Made by a program: the position numbers and the translations under genes. DNA of 64,000 nt from Alphaproteobacteria bacterium (GTDB lineage Bacteria > Pseudomonadota > Alphaproteobacteria > JAVJRE01). Positions within the stretch are counted from its first letter, which is position 1. Each line of letters starts with the position of its first letter. Below are positions 57,166-64,000 of the stretch, piece by piece. The stretch spans positions 124,001 through 188,000 of the forward strand of contig JAVJRE010000003.1 in assembly GCA_040218575.1 (NCBI GenBank), in the 5' to 3' direction. The notes under the pieces are model-generated. The model made no database searches. It saw only the letters and a list, made by a program, of their open reading frames with translations, and was not told the DNA's origin.

Positions 57166-58374
57166 TCACTGACTGTGGCGGCGACGCCATTCGCTCTCGA
57201 TGCGGGTCATCCATTCGGGATGAGGCTCCGGCAGGGCACGACCCAGATCAGCCGGCGAGAGGGTGGCGATGCCCAGCGGCAGAGCGTCAAACAGGGCGCG
57301 CTCTGCGTCCGACAGCCGCGCCATGGAGAGAACCGTCGGGTCGCCCCACAGACGGGGGTCCTGTTTGCGTGCCTGGGCCTCGGGGCTCAGGAGGAAGTCG
57401 GCCACGACCATGGCCGCTTCCGGCGCACTGGCGTTGAACGGGATGGCGACAAAGTGGGTATTGGCGATGGTTCCGCCATCGAGCACATAGGTGCGCACCG
57501 TATCCGGCAGCAGGCCCTGGGCAATGGCCGAGGACGCGGAACCCGGGTTGAAGGTGATGGCGATGTCAATCTCACCATCGTCCAGGAGCTGGCGCAACGC
57601 CGCCTCGTTGGCGGGAAAGGCGCGCCCGCCACGCCACAGATGCGGCGTGATGGCGGCCAGCCACTGCCACAGAGGTTGAGTGACGGTGGCAAAGGTCTCG
57701 TCAGTTGGCGGCGACTGCAGCACTGTCGGGTCGGCCACCAGCTCATGCAGGGCTTGCTTGAGGAATGTGGTGCCGGTGAAGTCCGGCGGCTGCGGATAGG
57801 CCAGGCGACCTGGATTGGCTGCCGCCCAGGCCAGCATGGCGGCGATTGACCGTGGCGGAGCCGTCAGGCGCGCGGTGTCATACATGAAGACGACCTTGGC
57901 CATTCCCCAGGGCGCTTCCAGGCCGTCGACCGGCTCCGTGAAGTCGATCACGGTGGTCGGCTTTTCGTCAGGGTCAATCAGTCCAAAATGGGGCAGCCGG
58001 TCAACGAAGGGTCCGAAGAGCAGGTCCCGGGATTTCATGGCCTTGAAGTTTTCGCCGTTAATCCAGACCAGGTCCACCGAACCGCCGGAGAGACGACCAC
58101 CCGCTTTCTCCGCCACTACCCGCGACACCACATCTGCGGTGTCGGTGATTTTCACATGCTGCAGTGTGATGCCGTAGCGCACCGCCACTTCGTCAGCCAC
58201 CCACTGAATATAGGCATTGATTCTTTCGTCGCCGGCCCACGCATTCCAGTAGACGGTCTGATCGCGGGCGGCGGCCAGTGTGGCGCCCCAGGTGGTGTCC
58301 TGAGCCTGGGCAGGAGATACGGGTCCGGCCGCGGCCGATACCAGCAGCACGGCCGCCAGCAGAACTGCGGCCAT
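57166..58374 (-). CDS. ynjB: ABC transporter substrate-binding protein, YnjB-like
   Basis: This 402-residue periplasmic binding protein carries a signal peptide ending near SPAQAQ. The mature part starts WGATLAAARDQTVYWNAWAG and contains SVDLVWINGENFKAMK and EPVDGLEAPWGMA, which fit the YnjB family. The ATG at 58374 gives a signal peptide with no positive residue near its start; an upstream TTG near 58437 would add a basic stretch and may be the true start. Substrate is unknown. Confidence 0.85.
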   Translation of the reverse strand: MAAVLLAAVLLVSAAAGPVSPAQAQDTTWGATLAAARDQTVYWNAWAGDERINAYIQWVADEVAVRYGITLQHVKITDTADVVSRVVAEKAGGRLSGGSVDLVWINGENFKAMKSRDLLFGPFVDRLPHFGLIDPDEKPTTVIDFTEPVDGLEAPWGMAKVVFMYDTARLTAPPRSIAAMLAWAAANPGRLAYPQPPDFTGTTFLKQALHELVADPTVLQSPPTDETFATVTQPLWQWLAAITPHLWRGGRAFPANEAALRQLLDDGEIDIAITFNPGSASSAIAQGLLPDTVRTYVLDGGTIANTHFVAIPFNASAPEAAMVVADFLLSPEAQARKQDPRLWGDPTVLSMARLSDAERALFDALPLGIATLSPADLGRALPEPHPEWMTRIESEWRRRHSQ

Positions 58375-58441
58375 GGCGCCCAGGTGCTGCGCCGGCCGGC
58401 AGCGTGGCCGGCACGCCCGCTGCCTCGCTGGCGCCAAACGG

Positions 58442-61400
58442 TCAGCCAACAGCGCCGATGGTGTGGATGATGGCGCTGCTGATGCGTCGGGTGAGTTCGT
58501 GCAGGCGACCCAACGGCTGGAAAATCCGTTCGTGTTCGCGTTCATAGGACCGGGCATCCTCGCTGCGATAGGAGGCAGGCTCACCAAAGCCGTCAAGGCT
58601 GACGGCTTCCCCTGCCTCGGGAAAGATGGTGGCGAGATACTGTGTCGTGCTGTCCACATCCAGATGCAGTGTGTTCACGATAAGCTGATCCCAGCTAATG
58701 GGTGGACGCTCGCTGAAATGCGGAATCTGAGTGGCCAGCATATAGATGCGGTGAATGAGGACAATCCTGAGGGCGTGCAGGAGATGGAGATTGTCCCGCA
58801 CATCGTCGTCAATGCCGGCGATGCCCCCGACGTCAGGCTCACCCGGCGTACGCCCCATGCCGTCGGGAAACGCCATGGCAATCCCGGCGCGAAGGTCCAG
58901 GAAATCTTTTTCCAGAATGCGAAAGATCTCGCTGAGGCGGCGGTGGGCACCGGCCTCCTCAAGGTGCTCCGACACATGGCGCAACACCTGAACGGTGCCG
59001 GCGTCGCTTTCATGAGCGGCGCGGATCAGCCAGCGGTCCGGCACCAGATTGCTGATATAGGCGCGGAAGACATCCAGATTACTGAACTGCAGCGCCCACT
59101 CGACCATGCCGAACAAACGGCGAAAGCGCGGTGAGGTGCGATAGAGACGGGCGAACTGCTCCGGGTCCTTGGCGACGGCGCGGCCGGCGCCGCCAAGCGT
59201 ATTGGCCAGCATGCCAAGCTGATGGAGGATGCTGTTGTGCGGAATGGCGCGAATTTGCGAGGCGTGGCTCAACTCTGCGCGGCCGCCATAGGCGTCGCTC
59301 TGCCGCCGGGTTGCACGCGACCCGCTGCTGTAGAGCATGTTGGTGCCGTACATGTCGAGCAGGGCGGCATAGTTAGGATCGCGCATGAGCTGGGTCTGAA
59401 ACTGGCGGATCGAAATGAAGAACTCCGCGGCAAAATCCACGCTTTGGTAGTAGGGGTCTTCATTGGCGGTGTCCGGTGGTGTCAGGGCGAACTCCAGAAC
59501 CCGCGTCACCGTGGCAAAGGCAATCGGCTGTGTAAGAAACATCATGTAGGCGTCACCGCCCTGGAAGCTGACTTCCGGCTTTATGCGGATGCCGGCGGCG
59601 GCAAAACGCCGACGCGCCTCCATGGGCATGGTGTAGTCGAGGCGGTCCTCAAAACTGGATGGATGGGCGCCGCGGCCAATGGATTCGCCGTGCGTGTCAA
59701 ACACCACCAGCTCCAGGTCGTTCAACCCGTGCTCGTTGAGCAGGCGGACCATCTTCATCTTGAGACGCTCCACCGACACTGACGCGGTGGTCTGACCAAG
59801 ATAGCGGCCGGCGTCAGAAAAGCCGGTCTGGATGGTCATGCGGCCGCGCTTGCGCAAATAGTCGCGGTAGTGCGGGTTGCGCAGACATTCGGCAATCACT
59901 GATTCCGGGCTGTCGAAAGCCCGTGGCGTCTCGAACAGCGGTGAGATATCAACCTTGTCCTCGACGCCGAACAGCCGGGCGTAGTAAAGCGCCGCAAGCA
60001 GGGTGAACGGGGTCTCTGTCTCGGCGATGAGAAAGCGGATCGGCGTGTCGCAATCAATGTATTTGAGCATCTGAGCGACCAGCATGAACACACGCTTGGC
60101 GGTCGATGATTCGGCCATAAGCGAGCCGTAGTTCACCTGGATCGGCTTGACCGTATCAAGCAGCGTGTTGATCGCCGTCAGATAGGTGCGCCGGTTGCCC
60201 TGATCATCAGGCTCGGTAGACATGTTGATGGTCTTGCGGATAGCGTTATGAATCTGTCGCGCATTGATCCGCACATGGGTGTGGGCGACACCCAGACCAT
60301 AATTGGCGATCTCGGCCCGCAGCACACACAAGGCCTGGCGCGCCGCGTCATCGGGCGCCGCATCGATGGCCTGATTCACGTGGCCGAGCAGGGAAAGCGG
60401 TGAAACGAGACGGTCATCACGGCTTTCGTACATGCGACGTGATACGCGCTGCACCCAGCCAAGCCACTGACGATCCTGGATGCGAATGGAATCAAAGGGT
60501 TCGATTTCGGACTCGATTTCGTCCGCCGCCGTCGCCAGAACCTTATCGAGATCGTCCAGCGCCGCGCCAAACGGTGCTCCGGCACCATCGCGCCAGCGTG
60601 CGCTGACGTCGCGCACCTGTTCCAGCATGCCGTCGATCTGCCGCTCGCGAACGCGCAACCGCATGAAGTAGGTATCGGACCAGCGGATATCCACCCGACC
60701 ATCGGTGTCGTAGCCGACCCAGGTGGCGACCGACATCAGACGCGGCCTGAGCTCCGTCCAGCGGTCGGGATAGAGGTCGCGCGCCACGTCCAGAGTCAGA
60801 TTGTAGATCTGCCGCATGGCGGCCTGGGTATTGTTGATGGCCTCCAGTGACAGGTCGTGCTCCAGGCGCAGGTCAATACGCGGCTCAGGCCGGTGCTCGA
60901 AGGTGTAGGCGCGCCGGATGTGGCGGTGATAGTCATCACCGGTCAGCGGCTGGCCGCTGGGGTCGCGCTCCATGGCCAGTTCCGACAGAGAGTGCAGCAG
61001 GTTGCTGTTCAGGCTGAAGGTCGGGTGCGCCGTGAAGACAATGCCGAATACCTCGCGCTCCAGCCGCTTGCGGAAGGTGGAGAACGGCACCGGCTTCTTT
61101 GCGATGGCACCTGAGTCCGTGCGGTGGGCGGTTGTGTGGATCAGGCGGCGGATAATATCGCGGTTCTTGTCGGGGTCGCGTTCGCCCAGATAGCGGCCGA
61201 CCCGCCGCGCCCGGGCCAGGAAGGCGATGACCGTCAGACGGCGGATCAGGTCCTCGATATCGCTTTCGTCCAGCCGGCCACCGTCCAGGCCATCCGAGAC
61301 CTGGAGGGCCAGCAGCTCAATGGGGTTGGAATAGGGATCCTCGTGCGTGTGGTCACGCAGTTCGTGAAGCTTGTCCAGCAGGATGCGGTGGAGCTTCTCG

Positions 61401-61543
61401 GTCCGCGCCACGTCGCCGCCCTGCAGGCTTTCCGCCCGTGTCGGAGTCGCCGCCCGCAGCAGGTGATGCCAGTCGATTCGGTTGCCCTGAACGCCAAAGG
61501 CGCGGGCGGGCGGTGTGGTGTTCTTGCTGTCGCTGGGGCTCAT
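58442..61543 (-). CDS. Divergent phosphoenolpyruvate carboxylase homologue
   Basis: This 1033-residue protein aligns by eye along most of PEP carboxylase, which makes oxaloacetate from PEP and bicarbonate. Recognisable segments are VFTAHPT (169-175), ATWVGYDTDGRVD, CDTPIRFLIAETETPFTLL, PLFETPRAF, and FDTHGESIGRGAHP (615-628). Differences are marked: TAHPTE is TAHPTF, the FHGRGG loop is FDTHGES, GYSDSAKDAG is GFSDAGRYLG, and the C-terminal NTG tail is absent (ends IIHTIGAVG). It may be an atypical PEPC or have lost this activity. The ATG at 61543 is used; a longer frame would run through tRNA-Gly on the other strand. The ynjBCD genes follow on the same strand. Confidence 0.75.
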   Translation of the reverse strand: MSPSDSKNTTPPARAFGVQGNRIDWHHLLRAATPTRAESLQGGDVARTEKLHRILLDKLHELRDHTHEDPYSNPIELLALQVSDGLDGGRLDESDIEDLIRRLTVIAFLARARRVGRYLGERDPDKNRDIIRRLIHTTAHRTDSGAIAKKPVPFSTFRKRLEREVFGIVFTAHPTFSLNSNLLHSLSELAMERDPSGQPLTGDDYHRHIRRAYTFEHRPEPRIDLRLEHDLSLEAINNTQAAMRQIYNLTLDVARDLYPDRWTELRPRLMSVATWVGYDTDGRVDIRWSDTYFMRLRVRERQIDGMLEQVRDVSARWRDGAGAPFGAALDDLDKVLATAADEIESEIEPFDSIRIQDRQWLGWVQRVSRRMYESRDDRLVSPLSLLGHVNQAIDAAPDDAARQALCVLRAEIANYGLGVAHTHVRINARQIHNAIRKTINMSTEPDDQGNRRTYLTAINTLLDTVKPIQVNYGSLMAESSTAKRVFMLVAQMLKYIDCDTPIRFLIAETETPFTLLAALYYARLFGVEDKVDISPLFETPRAFDSPESVIAECLRNPHYRDYLRKRGRMTIQTGFSDAGRYLGQTTASVSVERLKMKMVRLLNEHGLNDLELVVFDTHGESIGRGAHPSSFEDRLDYTMPMEARRRFAAAGIRIKPEVSFQGGDAYMMFLTQPIAFATVTRVLEFALTPPDTANEDPYYQSVDFAAEFFISIRQFQTQLMRDPNYAALLDMYGTNMLYSSGSRATRRQSDAYGGRAELSHASQIRAIPHNSILHQLGMLANTLGGAGRAVAKDPEQFARLYRTSPRFRRLFGMVEWALQFSNLDVFRAYISNLVPDRWLIRAAHESDAGTVQVLRHVSEHLEEAGAHRRLSEIFRILEKDFLDLRAGIAMAFPDGMGRTPGEPDVGGIAGIDDDVRDNLHLLHALRIVLIHRIYMLATQIPHFSERPPISWDQLIVNTLHLDVDSTTQYLATIFPEAGEAVSLDGFGEPASYRSEDARSYEREHERIFQPLGRLHELTRRISSAIIHTIGAVG

Positions 61544-61741
61544 GACGTCTATTGAAGCGGAAAGGGTGGTCGAGGCAAACTCCCTCCTATGCCGGTTTCG
61601 GCCAGTCGATGCAATCACGGCCCGCCTGCCCGGCGATAGTGTTTGCCGATCCCGGCGGCCGGGCGGGTACAGGCCCGGGCAAGTATAGGGGTGTCGCCAG
61701 GCGTGCGGGGATCGCGCCGCCTGGATCTGGCGGAAATCTCC

Positions 61742-61815
61742 GCGGGTGTAGCTCAATGGTAGAGCTCTTGCTTCCCAAGCAAGTGACGAGGGTTCGATTC
61801 CCTTCACCCGCTCCA
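61742..61815 (+). tRNA. tRNA-Gly (anticodon CCC)
   Basis: A complete cloverleaf is visible: acceptor GCGGGTG pairs with CACCCGC, D arm GCTCAATGGTAGAGC, anticodon stem CTTGC/GCAAG with loop TTCCCAA giving CCC, T loop GTTCGATTC, and an encoded CCA. It is 198 bp upstream of, and divergent from, the PEPC-like gene. Confidence 0.97.
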
Positions 61816-62421
61816 GCCAGTCGGCATCCGGCCTTCCTGGCCGATGCCAGCGTTTGCGCCCCTGCGGAGGCTGTTGCCCCGCACGGCGTATGTGCCTCGC
61901 GCGGTCATGGTCGCAACCAGCCGCCGGCTGCGGCACGGACTGCTTTATCCTGATCCCGGCTTGATCCCGGCAAGCTGAGGCTGGGATGGGCGACCGCCGG
62001 TCGCGCCCACGAGGGCGCACAAAGGGGGCGGACCATGGCGAAGGCAGGTAAAGGGGGCAGGCCGGGCGAGCCGCCGTGAGGTCGCCTGTGCCTACGCCCG
62101 GCCGCCGGTGCACCGCACCTTTCTGGCGGCGGCAATAGGCGGACCGGCCCTGACGATTATCAATCCGGGGACGTGGGCTGCCGGTCCGTCCCCGGTGGAT
62201 CCGGCCAGGGCCATTATTGAGCGTCATGGCCCACGCTGCGCGTATGCGCGATTGCCAGGACAGTGGCGCGCCAGCCTTTCCTGACTCAGCGCCTTGAGTC
62301 TAGCCGCCTGACGCCAGTCTGCGGCACCGTTTGGGCGCCGTCCTTGCCAGTCCGCGGTCCTGTATGCGAAAGGTCCGCATCGACGGATCGATACGCACTG
62401 GCAATCGGAGGCGGCCGCGCC
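61816..62421. other. Intergenic region, tRNA-Gly to ettA
   Basis: No supportable gene lies in these 606 bases. A GC-rich hairpin (about 61988-62008) has no T-run and is not a clear terminator. A 53-codon GTG-initiated frame ends at about 62284 but has no family feature. The ettA promoter should be near 62300-62400. Confidence 0.5.
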
Positions 62422-64000
62422 ATGGCAACCCCGCAATACGTCTATGTCATGAAGGGCCTGGGCAAGACCTGGCCCGGTGGCAAGCAGGTCCTGAAGGATG
62501 TGTGGCTGAGCTTCCTGCCGGGGGCGAAAATCGGCGTTCTGGGACTGAACGGTAGCGGTAAGTCCACGCTGTTGAAGATCATGGCCGGCCTCGACACGGA
62601 CTTCACCGGCGAGGCCTGGGCGGCGGATGGCGTGCGGGTCGGCTATCTGGCGCAGGAGCCGGAACTGGACCCCGATCTGACAGTGCTGGACAATGTCATG
62701 CAGGGGGTGGCCGGCACCAAGGCGTTGATAGACGCCTTCGAATCCCTGTCGGCGCGTTTTGCCGAGCCCCTGAGCGACGACGAGATGGCCGCTCTGATTG
62801 ATGAGCAGGGGCAGTTGCAGGAGCAGATCGATGCGCAGGATGCGTGGGACCTGCCGCGCAAGGTGGATATCGCCATGGACGCCCTGCGCTGCCCGCCGGG
62901 CGACACGGCCGTGACGTCACTTAGCGGTGGCGAGCGCCGCCGCGTGGCGCTATGCCGCCTGTTGCTGTCACGGCCGGACATGCTGCTGCTGGATGAACCG
63001 ACCAACCATCTGGACGCGGAATCCGTCGCCTGGCTGGAGCGCTTTCTGCAGGATTATCCGGGCACAGTCGTCGCAGTGACCCACGACCGCTATTTCCTCG
63101 ACAATGCGGCCGGCTGGATTCTGGAACTGGACCGCGGCCAGGGAATCCCCTGGGAGGGTAATTACACATCCTGGCTGGAGCAGAAGGAAAAACGCCTGGA
63201 GCAGGAAGGGCGCAGCGAGGACGCGCGTCGCCGCACACTGGCCAACGAGCTGGAATGGGTCCGGGCCAGCCCGCGGGCGCGCCAGGCCAAGAGCAAGGCG
63301 CGGGTTCGTGCATATGAGGAATTGCTGGGCCAGGAAGCCGAGCAGCGCCAGGCGCGCGCACAGATTTCAATTCCCGCCGGTCCGCGTCTGGGCGACGTCG
63401 TTATCGAGGCGCAGCACGTGTCCAAGGGATTCGGCGACGTCCTGCTGATTGATGACCTGAACTTCCGTCTGCCGCCTGGCGGCATTGTCGGTGTGATCGG
63501 ACCCAATGGCGCCGGCAAGACCACTTTGTTCCGCATGATCGCCGGCCAGGAGTCGCCGGATCAAGGTGTGCTGAAGGTGGGCGAAACGGTGGTCCTTGGC
63601 TATGTGGATCAATCCCGCGACACGCTGGATGGCAAGAAGACCGTGTGGGAAGAGATTTCCGGCGGCAATGAGATGATCATGCTGGGCAAGCGCGAGGTGC
63701 AGAGCCGGGCCTATTGCTCCGCCTTCAACTTCAGGGGACCGGACCAGCAGAAGAAGGTGGGCCTGCTGTCAGGCGGCGAGCGCAACCGGGTCCACCTGGC
63801 CAAGGTTCTGAAGTCCGGCGCCAACCTGCTGCTGCTGGACGAGCCGACCAATGATCTGGATGTGGATACGCTGCGCGCGCTGGAAGACGCTTTGCTGGAC
63901 TTTGCCGGCTGTGTGGTGGTCATCAGCCATGATCGCTGGTTTCTCGACCGCATAGCCACGCACATTCTGGCCTTCGAAGGCGACAGCCAGGTGGAGTGGT
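62422..64000 (+). CDS. ettA: Energy-dependent translational throttle protein EttA (truncated by window edge)
   Basis: This ABC-F ATPase binds the ribosomal E site and tunes the first translocation step to energy state. About 526 codons are present; the family is about 555 long, so only a short tail is missing. Two ATPase domains are visible, with Walker [10 protein letters not shown] and GPNGAGKTT and signatures LSGGERRRV and LSGGERNRV. Walker B DEPTN occurs in both. A linker rich in Arg/Glu (about 240-300) is the P-site tRNA interaction motif. The ATG at 62422 follows a GGAGG site 10 bases upstream. Confidence 0.95.
   Translation, partial: MATPQYVYVMKGLGKTWPGGKQVLKDVWLSFLPGAKIGVLGLNGSGKSTLLKIMAGLDTDFTGEAWAADGVRVGYLAQEPELDPDLTVLDNVMQGVAGTKALIDAFESLSARFAEPLSDDEMAALIDEQGQLQEQIDAQDAWDLPRKVDIAMDALRCPPGDTAVTSLSGGERRRVALCRLLLSRPDMLLLDEPTNHLDAESVAWLERFLQDYPGTVVAVTHDRYFLDNAAGWILELDRGQGIPWEGNYTSWLEQKEKRLEQEGRSEDARRRTLANELEWVRASPRARQAKSKARVRAYEELLGQEAEQRQARAQISIPAGPRLGDVVIEAQHVSKGFGDVLLIDDLNFRLPPGGIVGVIGPNGAGKTTLFRMIAGQESPDQGVLKVGETVVLGYVDQSRDTLDGKKTVWEEISGGNEMIMLGKREVQSRAYCSAFNFRGPDQQKKVGLLSGGERNRVHLAKVLKSGANLLLLDEPTNDLDVDTLRALEDALLDFAGCVVVISHDRWFLDRIATHILAFEGDSQVEW

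Noticed and set aside
61988-62008. GC-rich hairpin after tRNA-Gly
   Set aside because: It has a strong stem but no T-run; such palindromes are frequent in GC-rich DNA.
61544-62227. N-terminal extension of the PEPC-like gene
   Set aside because: It would run antisense through tRNA-Gly; the segment RVKGIEPSSLAWEARALPL is the classic tRNA-derived artefact.
62124-62284. GTG-initiated frame of 53 codons
   Set aside because: No ribosome binding site, family or domain was visible; it cannot be told from chance in GC-rich DNA.
1-64000. Search for CRISPR, toxin-antitoxin, retron, prophage or other defence modules
   Set aside because: No spacer arrays, reverse transcriptase, nuclease-helicase pairs, integrase or small toxin-antitoxin pairs were recognised; the gene content is core-like.

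Overview
The window is 64 kb of GC-rich, gene-dense chromosome from an alphaproteobacterium, most likely a Rhodospirillales-type organism. The evidence is gene content and order: a small SRP RNA just upstream of dnaX-ybaB-recR, the rpmH-rnpA-yidD-yidC-engB-argB string, a membrane-anchored cytochrome c next to kdsB-pheA, and a DUF2336 protein beside c-di-GMP enzymes. The genus cannot be fixed from the sequence alone. I see no rRNA, CRISPR array, insertion sequence, integrase, phage gene or recognisable defence island. Nearly all of the DNA reads as vertically inherited core genome.

Layout: 1-6.3 kb holds a truncated YejA-like peptide-binding protein, hisN, cytochrome c, kdsB, pheA and nudC. 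6.4-12.6 kb holds an MFS permease, the SRP RNA, dnaX-ybaB-recR and a MurL-like PP-loop ATPase. 12.6-21 kb holds rmuC, the def-fmt-truA operon, a Bcr-type exporter, dapD-dapE with a membrane protein, and a HAD phosphatase. 21-26 kb is a tight c-di-GMP operon (EAL, GGDEF, DUF2336). 26-30.3 kb is the ribosomal protein L34 / RNase P / membrane insertion / EngB / ArgB cluster. 30.8-38.3 kb holds a TVP38 membrane protein, a disulfide oxidoreductase, an orphan histidine kinase, ggt, a coiled-coil lipoprotein and tRNA-Arg. 38.4-46.8 kb holds a heterodimeric ABC exporter, a queuosine-precursor-type transporter, an MscS channel and recX. 46.9-54.7 kb holds argD-argF-hslO-lipoprotein facing folE-trkH-argE and apaG. 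54.7-64 kb holds a YnjBCD-like importer, a divergent PEP-carboxylase homologue, tRNA-Gly and the start of ettA.

The shared themes are amino-acid biosynthesis (argB, argD, argE, argF, hisN, pheA, dapD, dapE), start-up and finishing of translation (def, fmt, truA, two tRNAs, L34, EngB, EttA), envelope assembly (YidC/YidD, SRP RNA, KdsB) and DNA maintenance (DnaX, RecR, RecX, RmuC).

The items most worth a second look are the MurL-like gene at 11.1-12.6 kb in a lineage expected to make D-glutamate with MurI, the PEP-carboxylase homologue at 58.4-61.5 kb whose catalytic motifs are altered, and the c-di-GMP triad with a near-consensus CtrA box upstream. I did not find a convincing wholly new multi-gene system. 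These are candidates, not demonstrated novelties.
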